Shown: piece after piece, positions 10,155 through 18,647 of the stretch
Layout: every line of letters starts with the position of its first letter
How positions within the stretch are numbered: position 1 is the first letter of the stretch
Source: JBLNCE01 sp050260415
Lineage (GTDB): Bacteria > Bacillota > UBA4882 > JAAYXC01
Assembly: GCA_050260415.1 (NCBI GenBank)
Contig: JBLNCE010000146.1
Location: 1 to 37,087 of the forward strand
Reading direction: 5' to 3'
Length of the DNA stretch: 37,087 bases
The notes under the pieces: model-generated
Databases searched by the model: none
The model's input: the letters and a program-made list of their open reading frames with translations, nothing else
What the model was told of the DNA's origin: nothing
Translations under genes and position numbers: made by a program

Positions 10155-10522
10155 TTCTAAACCCCCTTAATTCATAATGAGTACTAAGAGAAACCTGCGT
10201 CTGGACGAAATTCAATCCTCGATTTGGCCGACATCCCCTTTCAACCGAGATTTGTAAAACCTGCAGCTTCATGAGGCTTAATGTAGAGTAAGCCTTTAAT
10301 CGCGATTGTCAAAATTCTTGCGGACCGATGCTATCATCAAACTGATTTCTTTATCGTGTTACTTTAGAATCTTCCGCAGCTATCAAGGTGCTTTCAAAAT
10401 ACAGGGGCAAAAGATGTTGCGCAAGCTTTGTTGTTTTGAGGAAGACCGGTTTTGCCCGGCCTTCCTCATTGCCGATTACGGCTCGCATGCGAACCGCGGA
10501 ACGGAACTGGAGCGTACGTTGA
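10155..10522 (-). other. Intergenic leader of clan GH-A gene with conserved element and hairpin
   Basis: This is 368 bp without a gene. At 10218-10242 (minus strand) GAAAGGGGATGTCGGC plus CAAATCGAG repeats the element in the GH12 leader. At 10438-10467 GAGGAAG-A-CCGG pairs with CCGG-C-CTTCCTC around a 6-nt loop; this lies 55 bp after the stop of the GH9 gene at 10523 and probably marks its 3' end, although no T-tract follows. The candidate promoter is listed separately. Nothing else recognisable was seen. Confidence 0.4.
10285..10312 (-). promoter_or_regulatory. Candidate sigma-70 type promoter for the clan GH-A gene
   Basis: On the minus strand TTGACA (10307-10312) is followed after 16 nt by TACTCT (10285-10290). 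The spacer contains the short palindrome AATCGCGATT. It would give a 5' leader of roughly 120 nt that includes the conserved 25-nt element. Confidence 0.45.
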
Positions 10523-13500
10523 TTACGGTCCGGTGACGTCCATGTAGTCGCAGTAGACGTTATTTGAGCCTGTAACTCTTAGGCCCATGGTATGAGTACC
10601 CGCGGAGACGGTTCCGAAAGTCCCGTTGAAGGTCTTCCAGGACTTGTCGCCCGCGGTCATCGTGTACGGTCCGCCCTTGTCGACCCCGTCGAGTTGAATG
10701 TAGAAGGTCTGCGTGCCGCTGTAATCATTACACCTGACCACGAAGGTGTACGTTCCCCCCGCGAAGTTTTTGCTCCAGGTCATGGGGGTGCCGCCGGGAT
10801 ACTCAACGCCCATGCCCGTGCCGGAATATCCACTCGGCCAGGTGGCTGTCTGGTTAAGCCCGCTGGCATTCTCACCCTCATACCTGACAGTCGAACCGCC
10901 CGTCGGCGTGGGTGTGGGTGTTGATGCGGGTGTTGCTGTTGGTGTCGGGGTCGGCGTGGATGTCGGCGCCGGACCCGCGGCGGTGATCTCCACGTTATCG
11001 AACCTGCCCCATTCCTGGCTGTTCTGGACCGCCTCGAGCTTGATCTGGGCGCCGTTGTTGATCGTGACGCCGGTCTTGGTCCGGCTCGTCCTGGTCTGGG
11101 CGACCGGGTCGGCGCTGCCCAGATTCTGGTTGGCGGTCCACGAGTCCACCTGGGCTCCGGCCACATAGATTCTCATGGTGCACGCGCCGTCGTTCTCGTC
11201 GAAATAGTAAGCCTTGATGTCGTAAGTGCCGGTGGCGCCCGAGAAGTTGAAGACGGCGCTACCCGTCACCCCGCTGGCGCTGAGCTTGATCAAGCTTCCG
11301 CCGGAGGCGGCGGCGTTGGTGTTGACCACGTAGTTCGTGAGCGTCATGTCCTCCGCTTCCATGTTCTGGCCGGAAGGCGGGGTCGGCGTGGGTGTAGGTG
11401 TCGGGGTCGGCGTGGGCATCGGTCCGCTTGTACCATAGATCTCGAATTCCCATAACGAGTACCCATACGCCGTAGCCCTTACCGTGCCATACACCCTAAC
11501 ATACCTGCCGTTTGTCGCGGTGAAGGTAATGTCATCGATTGCGCCGTCACCGGTGGTGGTGGAATAAACATCGGTCCAGTTAGTGGCATTATTTGAAACC
11601 TGAATCTGATATGACCTGCCGTACGCCGTCTCCCAGTTGAGGACGACGCGGTTGACCTCATAGGCGGCACCGAGGTCCACATAGATCCACTGCGGATCGG
11701 AGAATTCTGACGACCAGCGTGTTGAAACGCTGCCATCAACAGCGTTGCTCGCCGGGTAACTACCGCTTTCCGTGGAGGAAGCGGTCGCCGGTTTGTTCAA
11801 CGCCAAGTTTGACCCGGCGGCGGCGGTGGTAAGGTTGAAGCTGTTGTTGGCGGCCGGCGTATCGCCGTTGGCATTGTGCGCGATCACCTTCCAGTAATAC
11901 GTCGTCTGGGCGGCAAGTCCCGTCACCTGTTTGGCAGTGACGTTGCCGACGTCCTGGTTGAAGACCGGGCTGGAGTAATCGCTGTTGTTATCCACCACCA
12001 GGGTATAACTGCCCGCGCCGGAAGAGGCGGTCCAGCTCAGGGTGGGGCTGGTGGACTGGCCGGTGGCGCCGTTGGCCGGACTGGAGAGGCTGAAGCTTCC
12101 CGGAGGCGAGCCGCCGCCGGAACCGTAGGCCAAGGCGACGATCAGATCGAGCAGACCGTACTGGATCGAGATTGAGTGTTCATTGTACCGCCATTGCTGG
12201 AGGCCGTCGTTCGCCAAGGCGCGGTCCTCGTACCAGGGATGCGGACTGCTTCCATTGAGCGGATCGGACCAGTTGGGACCGCAAGCCATGGTACCGGGCA
12301 ACTTGATTGTCGAAGAGGCGTTGGTGTCCGCGTCGGTGTCGAGCCTGGCATGCAGATGCCTGGTATAGTTGGATCCGATCCCACTCACCCAACTGATGTC
12401 CCAGGGATTGACGCCAAACGTCCACTGCGCCGCCTTGACGGCCGCGTCCCGCTGAGCGGTGTCGCCGTTGATCTCGAAGAGCCGGTAAGCATCGGCGGCT
12501 TTGCTTATGTTCGGTTCGTTGATTCCGAAGCCGGCCCCGTCGATCGGCTGGACGCCGAATGGATTGACCAGGCTGGTACGCCAGGAGTTGACGGCGCCGG
12601 CCAACAGGGAGATGACCTTGTTCTGGAGCGACCCGGCCACCGGGTAGTATTCGGCCAAGGCGATCGGCTGCAGGCCCCAGTAATTAGTGCCTGAGGTGGA
12701 GATGGACGAGAGGCCGTTCACATGGGAACTGAGCCAATTGCCGTAGGTCGAATCATTGGTCAACCGGTAGAGTTCCACTGCGGCCCAGAGACGCGGATTG
12801 TTCTGGTCGCTGATGGAATAGTTGCCGCCCGTGTTTCCGGTGTGGCTGAGAGCCCAATTGTAGGCGTTGATGGCCGCGGTCCGGCAGCTATTGGAGAAAA
12901 CGGTGTCCCGAGACGCAAACGCCCGCGCGACCGCGGCCAGGCTCCCTGCGGCCTTCATCGTCGCGTCGAAGGTCAGCGCGTTGGGGGCGCCGTTGGTGCC
13001 GCGCGTGTGGCCGACCCGGTCGTCTGCATCGCCGCGGGTACCGTTCGTCTCCGTGGTCGGGTACTTCCAGGCGTAGTAAGCGCCGTTCGCCGCGTCCACG
13101 GTGTCGTACAAACCGCCGCCGGCCCCGGCCGCCGCCTGGATCTTGAGCAGGTTCTCGGCGCCCACGCGCGCCTCGTCCAGGAGATCCGGCACGCCGTTGG
13201 CGTCATAGTCGAAGGTGGCGCTGGTATGGCGGAGGAAGGTAACGGCGATGGCGCCGGTCACCCAACCGGTATTGCCCTGGTACTTATTGTTATCGCCGGC
13301 GTCATGCCAACCGCCGGCCATATCCGCGTTGCCGCCCGATTCCGATCCCTTCTTGGCGTCGTCCGTATGGCACGCGGCATGGAGAGCTTCGGCGTCCGGG
13401 CGGTTGGTGAATCCGGACGGCACCGCGTTGTTGGTGTTGACCCCGCACCGCTGGATCCGGTAATACTCGACCATCTCATCCAGGTAATTGCCCCAAATGT

Positions 13501-13861
13501 TGGCGGCAATCGTGAACTGCCGCGAGGATACGCCGTTGGTCTTGACTTTGAAATCGCCTACCGTGTTGAACGAGGTAAAATCGATCCTGTAGTAGGTTTC
13601 GCCGCGCGTCCAGGTCGATGGCGTGTATGCGGTCATCGTGCCGCTGCCGACCTGGCTTCCGTCGCTTGCCTTGACAATCTGGTAATTTGTGTCGGATAGA
13701 CTCCCGCCTGTAACCACCGCCACGGCGATCTTGATTTGATTGGTCGAGTAACCGGCCTGACAGATGGCGACTTTTGTAACGGTGGCGGCTTGTACGACCC
13801 AGGGGATAATACTCGTAATTACCGCCAGGACCAGCAGTAAGACAACCAAACCGAGTCTCAA
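10523..13861 (-). CDS. Exported GH9 cellulase with Fn3, F5/8 type C, EWGRFD and CBM35-like modules
   Basis: Secreted endoglucanase-type enzyme. It has a Sec signal peptide (1-25, cleavage near VVQA-A), a CelD-type Ig-like domain (about 27-118), a GH9 domain (about 125-580) with HDAGD (Asp187, Asp190) and the acid/base Glu in NEHSISIQ, one Fn3-like repeat opening FSLSSPANGATGQ, an F5/8 type C module opening LALNKPATASS, a TP linker, one EWGRFD module, a second TP linker, and a CBM35-like module ending CDYMDVTGP. The start is TTG at 13861: an in-frame stop lies a short way upstream, no better start is available, and GGGGG lies about 11 nt upstream. The GH9 part resembles that of the 1385-5740 gene over its full length, so the two look like duplicates with different tails. 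A LacI-type site lies about 200 bp upstream. Confidence 0.93.
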   Translation of the reverse strand: MRLGLVVLLLVLAVITSIIPWVVQAATVTKVAICQAGYSTNQIKIAVAVVTGGSLSDTNYQIVKASDGSQVGSGTMTAYTPSTWTRGETYYRIDFTSFNTVGDFKVKTNGVSSRQFTIAANIWGNYLDEMVEYYRIQRCGVNTNNAVPSGFTNRPDAEALHAACHTDDAKKGSESGGNADMAGGWHDAGDNNKYQGNTGWVTGAIAVTFLRHTSATFDYDANGVPDLLDEARVGAENLLKIQAAAGAGGGLYDTVDAANGAYYAWKYPTTETNGTRGDADDRVGHTRGTNGAPNALTFDATMKAAGSLAAVARAFASRDTVFSNSCRTAAINAYNWALSHTGNTGGNYSISDQNNPRLWAAVELYRLTNDSTYGNWLSSHVNGLSSISTSGTNYWGLQPIALAEYYPVAGSLQNKVISLLAGAVNSWRTSLVNPFGVQPIDGAGFGINEPNISKAADAYRLFEINGDTAQRDAAVKAAQWTFGVNPWDISWVSGIGSNYTRHLHARLDTDADTNASSTIKLPGTMACGPNWSDPLNGSSPHPWYEDRALANDGLQQWRYNEHSISIQYGLLDLIVALAYGSGGGSPPGSFSLSSPANGATGQSTSPTLSWTASSGAGSYTLVVDNNSDYSSPVFNQDVGNVTAKQVTGLAAQTTYYWKVIAHNANGDTPAANNSFNLTTAAAGSNLALNKPATASSTESGSYPASNAVDGSVSTRWSSEFSDPQWIYVDLGAAYEVNRVVLNWETAYGRSYQIQVSNNATNWTDVYSTTTGDGAIDDITFTATNGRYVRVYGTVRATAYGYSLWEFEIYGTSGPMPTPTPTPTPTPTPPSGQNMEAEDMTLTNYVVNTNAAASGGSLIKLSASGVTGSAVFNFSGATGTYDIKAYYFDENDGACTMRIYVAGAQVDSWTANQNLGSADPVAQTRTSRTKTGVTINNGAQIKLEAVQNSQEWGRFDNVEITAAGPAPTSTPTPTPTATPASTPTPTPTGGSTVRYEGENASGLNQTATWPSGYSGTGMGVEYPGGTPMTWSKNFAGGTYTFVVRCNDYSGTQTFYIQLDGVDKGGPYTMTAGDKSWKTFNGTFGTVSAGTHTMGLRVTGSNNVYCDYMDVTGP
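10975..11371 (-). repeat. EWGRFD module, DNA copy in the GH9 gene
   Basis: Third close copy of the module at 8187-8579 and 8685-9077. A fourth, diverged copy ending in EWGRLD lies at about 2560-2955 in the large GH9 gene. Confidence 0.7.
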
Positions 13862-14054
13862 CTCTCCACAACCCCCTTAACTTCTTCCATTTGCTATCCA
13901 TGGTCGTGGACACGAGAGACCCGCGGTCTCAGCAGGGACTACCAACCGAACACAGTTGCTCCGTCCATCAACTCCTTTCGCCCGTTTACCGTTACGGCCA
14001 TCCTTGAAACGCGATGTGCTCTTGTTATATGTTATATAATGTGGCAGCAAGCTA
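13862..14054 (-). promoter_or_regulatory. Leader and candidate promoter of the GH9 gene
   Basis: The 328-bp gap 13862-14189 holds the leader and control region of the GH9 gene. On the minus strand TTGCTG (14045-14050) and TATAAC (14024-14029), 15 nt apart, form a weak promoter candidate directly downstream of the operator at 14055-14068. The leader carries GAAAGGAG (begins 13979), partly matching the element in the other two GH leaders, and a 6-bp hairpin GAGACC-GCG-GGTCTC. At 14069-14189 I see nothing recognisable. Confidence 0.35.
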
Positions 14055-14068
14055 TGACACCGTTGTCA
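14055..14068. promoter_or_regulatory. LacI-type operator-like site upstream of GH9
   Basis: The sequence TGACACCGTTGTCA is a 14-bp imperfect palindrome centred on CG, the usual form of LacI-family operators. It differs at one position from the perfect TGACACCGGTGTCA core at 18659-18672. Its position just upstream of the candidate promoter fits control of the GH9 gene. No LacI-family gene is in the window. Confidence 0.55.
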
Positions 14069-14189
14069 GAAACTGTTACAAGAACCTGTCCGAAGACTGC
14101 CAACGGGCCGCGCCTCATGCCGGGTTTGTTTCTCTCTATTCACGGAGAATACGGAGACACATAAAGAAAACCTTATTTTCACACCTCTT

Positions 14190-14828
14190 TTAGTCCTCCG
14201 TAAACATGAGCCGACCGAACCGTTCGGGACTATGGTACTCCGGCGGGTCCGTAAAGAGAGGGGACCATGAGGAAAATTCCCTGACCGGGCGACGTTCAAT
14301 CCGGTAGAAGTTGGCCGCCCAGGTCTCCCCGGCCGCGGGCCGCGCCTGCAACCCCGCGAACGGGATGGTCAATTGAGCCCGCCACCCATGACCAGCCTCG
14401 ATGACTGCAGTACCCGCCAAACCCCGGCAGTCCCACTCGCGGTGCACCTCGATCGAACCTTGGTGATGCCACCGGATTTCCGCGTCGAAGAGCGCGCCCA
14501 ACGGATTGATTTCGAACTCGAAATACCTTGTATGGTCCCCGTTCGGGGCAAGGAAGAGTTCAACCACCTCTTCCTCGTAAAGACTTTCGTCCCGTAGGGT
14601 CATGGTAGCCCAGGGTTCCGAGTCCTCGCACCAAAAAGCGATATGTAACGCCGTCTCCGTCCAAACCGCCTTGACCTGGGTCTGGTGCTTGGCTATTCCC
14701 GCACCGCTCGCTAGAATGAATGGTTCCGCGGGAGATACATCCTGCCAGTCTGATGTCTTCCATTGCGCCAGGTCACCGGCGACTTTCCGGCAGGCGTATC
14801 GGGAAACTTGACAGGGAGTCTGCTTCAT
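14190..14828 (-). CDS. CBM9-like domain protein, last gene of the sugar-acid operon
   Basis: A 212-residue protein made almost entirely of one family-9 carbohydrate-binding-like beta-sandwich. Typical features are a WTETALHIAFWCEDSEP strand pair, an EEEVVELFLAP turn, a YFEFEINPLGALFDAEI segment and a closing WAANFYRIER. There is no signal peptide or lipobox, so it is probably cytoplasmic, which is odd for a binding module. The ATG at 14828 was chosen because GGAGGA lies 5 nt before it; an ATG nine codons upstream lacks such a site. It is the last of five co-directional genes, 58 bp after the RraA-type gene. It might bind a sugar or be a structural partner of one of the enzymes; the function is unknown. 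Confidence 0.8.
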   Translation of the reverse strand: MKQTPCQVSRYACRKVAGDLAQWKTSDWQDVSPAEPFILASGAGIAKHQTQVKAVWTETALHIAFWCEDSEPWATMTLRDESLYEEEVVELFLAPNGDHTRYFEFEINPLGALFDAEIRWHHQGSIEVHREWDCRGLAGTAVIEAGHGWRAQLTIPFAGLQARPAAGETWAANFYRIERRPVREFSSWSPLFTDPPEYHSPERFGRLMFTED

Positions 14829-14886
14829 GGTTTCCTCCAGGTTGGCCGAAATCACTTTCCATGATATGGAATAAGCAAATCAATCG

Positions 14887-15573
14887 TTACATCCGCCCAT
14901 ACTTCCGGTAGACTTCCGCCACCGGGATCCCGGCGGCAAGATCCCGGCGGGTGCCTTCCTCGTTTTCCTCGATCTTCTCCACCGCGATGAGCACGTCGTG
15001 GACGATCTCGCTTGGGATCACGAGCACCCCGTCCGGATCGCCGACGATCCAATCCCCTGGATTGACTCTGACCATGCTGGTGAGCGTGCCTGTCACGAAA
15101 ATCGGGGCTTGGAACTCCAAAGACCGCCATCGTTTTTTCGATTCGATCGGCGTGGTGCAGCGGGCAAAGACCGGCCAGTCCGGGATCGCCGCCAGGCCTT
15201 CCCTATCCCTGGTGCCACCGTCCACGACCACGCCCTTGGCGCCGAACTGCCTGGCGCTGTAGCTCATCATCTCGCCCCAGTGCCCGCAATGACGGTCGGC
15301 TTCGGCGTTGATCACCACGATGCAGCCTTCCGACATGGCTCGAAACACGCCGAAATCCTCAAACTGGGGCCGCTTGAGATCGTTGTCATAACGCGGCTCG
15401 CGGGATCCTCTGATGGTGAAGGCCGGACCGGCCAAGTGGCTCGTGGGCGTGACCGGCTTGATGTCCAGACTGATGCACTGCCCCGGATAACCCATGTTAT
15501 CCAAGACGTCGTAGATCGAGGCCGACGCCACCTTCAGCAACCGTTCCCTCATTTCCTGCACGCTGAGCTCCAT
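14887..15573 (-). CDS. RraA / HMG-aldolase family protein, probable pyruvate aldolase
   Basis: A 228-residue member of the RraA-like fold, which includes class II 4-hydroxy-4-methyl-2-oxoglutarate aldolases as well as RNase E inhibitors. The family's metal/substrate motif D-x20-R-D is present as E-x20-R-D: the Glu of WGEMM followed by the RD of VVDGGTRD. The C-terminal GDWIVGDPDGVLVIP is also typical. The ATG at 15573 has GGGAGG 9 nt upstream. In this operon, behind a glucarate-dehydratase-type enzyme, cleavage of a 2-keto-3-deoxy sugar acid to pyruvate and an aldehyde is the most economical role. That is an inference; RNase regulation is a less likely alternative. Confidence 0.85.
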   Translation of the reverse strand: MELSVQEMRERLLKVASASIYDVLDNMGYPGQCISLDIKPVTPTSHLAGPAFTIRGSREPRYDNDLKRPQFEDFGVFRAMSEGCIVVINAEADRHCGHWGEMMSYSARQFGAKGVVVDGGTRDREGLAAIPDWPVFARCTTPIESKKRWRSLEFQAPIFVTGTLTSMVRVNPGDWIVGDPDGVLVIPSEIVHDVLIAVEKIEENEEGTRRDLAAGIPVAEVYRKYGRM

Positions 15574-15705
15574 GAAAAGTGTCCTCCCTTTGCCAATTAC
15601 CGCCTTTTATCTTATTCGTATGGTATTTCACGATCGAACTTCGTGCTTCTCAGCCCTGATTGGTTTGACCGAGATTTCGAAAGTGGAAGATAAATATGCA
15701 GCTTC

Positions 15706-15747
15706 CTGCGGCTTTACCGCGCACGTGCTTTCGCGGTAAAGCCGCAG
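15706..15747 (-). terminator. 16-bp hairpin overlapping the stop codon of the MBL-fold gene
   Basis: The perfect arms CTGCGGCTTTACCGCG (15706-15721) and CGCGGTAAAGCCGCAG (15732-15747) flank a 10-nt loop. The TAA stop of the upstream gene (15714-15716) lies inside the 3' arm, so the last ten or so codons form the stem. No strong T-tract follows on the minus strand. It may terminate partially or protect the 3' end, which would set RraA levels relative to the first three genes. Confidence 0.45.
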
Positions 15748-16598
15748 CTCTTCATGGTACTTTCGAAATCCGGGTTGAACAAGAACCTTTCGCCCAAGGT
15801 CGGTACCCGGTAGGATTGACCGGGATGAACGGCGGCCATATAATCCACAAACCGTTCCACTTTCTCGTCGTTGACCCCGAACATCCCATAATGCGCGGGC
15901 ACGATCAGCTTCGCCCCCATCGCGACCACGAGGTCGGCGGCTTCTTTATAATTGAGGTTGGACTTGAATCCCCGCGCTACGCGGTCGGGATCGCCGCCGT
16001 TGATCGGCAGGATCGCGAGATCGACCCGGTAAGGCGCCAGCCGCTGAAGCAGCCCATCGTACATGACGGTGTCCCCGGCATGATAGATACACAAACCGTT
16101 CACCTGGATGATGAACCCGAGATAAGGATAGCCGTGTTCCTCCGTCCAGTCGAACTCGTTATGCTTGCCCGGTATACCGATAATCTTGATTCCGTCTAGA
16201 TCCAGGACCTCGTCCCCGTTGACCGGCACGACCCGGCCGGCGGCAATGCCCAGATTCAAGAGCGTACACCGGGCGGCGCGCGGGACCACGAACCGCGCTC
16301 CGGGCGAAGCGGCCGCGATCGGCGTGACGGTCTCCGGATCGAGATGGTCGCCGTGATCGTGGGAGCAAAAGACATAGTCGGCATTGGTAATCGCTTCCGG
16401 CGGCACCGGTATGCCACAAAGCCTGACGTGCTTTTTGTCCGGGGAATTCGCCGTCAATCGTTCAAGCCTGGTGGAGAGGTAAGGGTCCAAAAAAAGCGTT
16501 AGATTACCGCCCTTAATGGCGAACCCGCTCTGCCCAAGCCACCAGAGGGCGACAGACCCGCGTGCAACTCTGGTCAGGTCAATCTCCCGTACGAGCAT
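15714..16598 (-). CDS. UlaG-like metallo-beta-lactamase-fold hydrolase, possible sugar lactonase
   Basis: A 294-residue metal-dependent hydrolase of the MBL superfamily, UlaG-like branch. Visible landmarks are VALWWLGQSGFAI, the metal motif HDHGDH in VFCSHDHGDHLDP, a central IPGKHNEFDW, YHAGDT (metal-bridging Asp) and a C-terminal VPAHYGMF His. UlaG opens L-ascorbate-6-phosphate lactone, and the position between a dehydrogenase and dehydratase upstream and an aldolase downstream suggests a lactonase here. The ATG at 16598 has GGAG 8 nt upstream. An ATG at 16625 overlapping the preceding stop is the alternative. There is no signal peptide, so it is cytoplasmic. The fold is certain; the lactonase role is inferred. 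Confidence 0.85.
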   Translation of the reverse strand: MLVREIDLTRVARGSVALWWLGQSGFAIKGGNLTLFLDPYLSTRLERLTANSPDKKHVRLCGIPVPPEAITNADYVFCSHDHGDHLDPETVTPIAAASPGARFVVPRAARCTLLNLGIAAGRVVPVNGDEVLDLDGIKIIGIPGKHNEFDWTEEHGYPYLGFIIQVNGLCIYHAGDTVMYDGLLQRLAPYRVDLAILPINGGDPDRVARGFKSNLNYKEAADLVVAMGAKLIVPAHYGMFGVNDEKVERFVDYMAAVHPGQSYRVPTLGERFLFNPDFESTMKSCGFTAKARAR

Positions 16599-16618
16599 TT
16601 CCCCTTCTCCGCCCGCGG

Positions 16619-17806
16619 TCACCATCCGGGATACCTGGCGTACCAGTCGGGCCGCGCGGGATCGGCCGTATATCCACCCTTGTTCCGTGCCTGCTCCCGG
16701 AGAAACAGCTCTTCGTATTGCGCCAGCTTATCCTCATCCAGGCTGACGCCGAGACCAGGCCCCTCGGGCGGGCTCATGGCACCTTCCGCATACCGCATCT
16801 TCCCGCCCGCGATCACGTCGTCAAGCAGGTGGTGGTAATGGGAATCGATGGCATGGAGCAGATTGGGAATGGTGGCGGCCACGTGCAGCATGGCGGAAAG
16901 GCCGATCCCCAGTTCCACTCCGCTGTGGAGGCCGATCCCCAAGCCGAAGGTCTTGCACATCCCCGCCAGGATCTTCGTATTTTGCAGCCCTCCCCAGTAC
17001 CAGGGGTCGCTAAGCACGATATCGACCGCGCGCCGATCAACCGCCGGCGCGAAATGGTCGAAATCGATGACGCACATGTTCGTGGCCAGCGGAATGCGCA
17101 CTCGTTCGCGAACCGCCGCCATCCCCGCGATGCCCCATGTAGGATCCTCGTAGTATTCGAGGTGGAACGGTTCCAACCGTGCGCCGATCCTGACCGCTGT
17201 TTCGGCCGTCCAGACCGCGTTGGGATCCAGTCGCAGCAGGTATTCCTCGCCCATCGCCTCCCGTAGCGCGGCGATCGTCGCCAGATCGTGCTCCGGCTCA
17301 AAAACGCCGCCTTTCAGCTTGATGGTGCGGAAACCGTGTTCGGCGACGAGATCGCGGCAATGGGCCGCCATCTCTGCCGGCGTGGTGACTTCGCCCGCTC
17401 CCTCCGCGTTGGCATGGCGGTAGAAAAGGTAGGCGGCGATCGGGACCCGCTCCCGTATCTTCCCGCCGAGTAGCTTATAGACGGGAACGCCGAAGGCTTT
17501 ACCGGATATATCCAGGCAGGCGATCTCGAACGCGGAGGCGATCGGCCATTGCCGCGAATAATAGCCGCGCTGGGAAATGCGCATCCTGATCTTCTCATGA
17601 TTGAGAGGATCCTCACCGAGGAGGACGTTTACGAAGGGCTCGATTAGCTGCGGCGGCGCGGTCGTTTCGGACAGGCCGACGATCCCTTCATCGGTGAATA
17701 CTTGTAGCACGGTCCGGGTAAAAAACCCGTGCACCGCGTAGGAATGGCGCAACGGTGCCTCTAGTGGGACGGAAACCCTGGTGAGTTTGACATCGCAGAT
17801 ACGCAT
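16619..17806 (-). CDS. Glucarate dehydratase-type enolase-superfamily enzyme
   Basis: Acid-sugar dehydratase of the mandelate racemase/enolase superfamily. Counting from the GTG one codon upstream, the glucarate-dehydratase set of residues is complete: Lys164 and Lys166 (IKLKGG), Asp195 and Asn197 (RLDPN), Glu221 (YYEDP), Asn244 (ATNMCV), the Asp268 (LSDPWYW) and His295 (GLHSGVELG) dyad, and the AIDSHYHH tail. About 395 residues is slightly shorter than the E. coli enzyme. The ATG at 17806 follows AAGGAGG by 7 nt. It lies 35 bp after the SDR gene. Its product would be a 2-keto-3-deoxy acid, the kind of substrate an RraA-type aldolase could cleave. The exact substrate (glucarate, an aldonate or a methylated uronic-acid derivative) is not readable from sequence. 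Confidence 0.9.
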   Translation of the reverse strand: MRICDVKLTRVSVPLEAPLRHSYAVHGFFTRTVLQVFTDEGIVGLSETTAPPQLIEPFVNVLLGEDPLNHEKIRMRISQRGYYSRQWPIASAFEIACLDISGKAFGVPVYKLLGGKIRERVPIAAYLFYRHANAEGAGEVTTPAEMAAHCRDLVAEHGFRTIKLKGGVFEPEHDLATIAALREAMGEEYLLRLDPNAVWTAETAVRIGARLEPFHLEYYEDPTWGIAGMAAVRERVRIPLATNMCVIDFDHFAPAVDRRAVDIVLSDPWYWGGLQNTKILAGMCKTFGLGIGLHSGVELGIGLSAMLHVAATIPNLLHAIDSHYHHLLDDVIAGGKMRYAEGAMSPPEGPGLGVSLDEDKLAQYEELFLREQARNKGGYTADPARPDWYARYPGW

Positions 17807-17844
17807 CACGATACCTCCTTGACGTTAGTGAGTCCCCAATCACT

Positions 17845-18627
17845 CTAGCTGCGCAGCAAATACCCTCCATCGACCACCATGGTCGTACCGGTGACATATC
17901 TCGCCGCATCCGAGGCAAGGAAGGCCACCACCTCCCCGATATCCTCAGACACGCCCACCCTTCCCAATGGAATCCGCGAACTCAACCGCTGTACGACCTC
18001 CGGTGTAAAATGATTGTTCATGTCCGTGTCGATCGCTCCCGGCGCCACCGAGTTCACTCTGATACCCGCGGAAGCCAGGTCGCTGGCAAGACATCGCACC
18101 AGCGCCTCCAGAGCCGCCTTGGTGGCGCTGTAAAAAGCCTGACCCGGCAGCGGCCAAAGGGCGTTGATCGAGGTCATGATGACGATGCTGCCGCCCCTGC
18201 CCTGCCTGAGCATCTGACCCGCCGCACCGGTAATGCAATTGATTGCCCCTTTGAGATTGGTATTGAGGATCCTTTCGGCCTCCTCCGGGGTGGTCTCCAG
18301 GAGGTGCTTGAAGACGGTGATACCGGCGTTGTTGACAAATACATCCACCCCTCCGAAAGCCGGCACAACTTTTGTCATCAATGCCTCGACTTCTTCCCTG
18401 GAAGCGACATCTACACAAGCGGCCAGCGCCCGGCGGCCCAGCGTTTCGATCTCGCCGGCCACCCGCTGAAGTGCATCATTGTGGCGGGCAGCGACAATCA
18501 CATCCGCGCCCCGTCCGGCGAGCGCCAGCGCAACCGCCCGCCCGATTCCTTTGCTGCCGCCGGTGACGAGCGCGATCTTCCCGGCGAGGCTTGAGGTAAG
18601 CGGCAAAGCACTCGTTCCTTCCATCAT
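17845..18627 (-). CDS. SDR-family NAD(P)-dependent dehydrogenase, first gene of the sugar-acid operon
   Basis: Classical short-chain dehydrogenase/reductase of about 260 residues. It has the cofactor motif TGGSKGIG, NNAGI, the catalytic Ser in the TSIN loop, YSATK (Tyr and Lys), and the C-terminal GTTMVVDGGYLL of glucose-dehydrogenase/FabG-like members. It likely oxidises a sugar or sugar acid in the cytoplasm. Start: the ATG at 18627 with GGGTGGTG upstream is preferred over the ATG at 18642, which has no recognisable site. The mRNA start region directly abuts the 36-bp palindrome at 18648-18683. It is followed at short spacing by the dehydratase gene. Confidence 0.9.
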   Translation of the reverse strand: MMEGTSALPLTSSLAGKIALVTGGSKGIGRAVALALAGRGADVIVAARHNDALQRVAGEIETLGRRALAACVDVASREEVEALMTKVVPAFGGVDVFVNNAGITVFKHLLETTPEEAERILNTNLKGAINCITGAAGQMLRQGRGGSIVIMTSINALWPLPGQAFYSATKAALEALVRCLASDLASAGIRVNSVAPGAIDTDMNNHFTPEVVQRLSSRIPLGRVGVSEDIGEVVAFLASDAARYVTGTTMVVDGGYLLRS

Positions 18628-18647
18628 GACACCACCCTGCATGTATT

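Noticed and set aside
7531..10522. Riboswitch in the GH leaders
   Set aside because: The conserved 25-nt element and small hairpins do not match any class I can recognise (c-di-GMP, TPP, cobalamin, purine, glycine).
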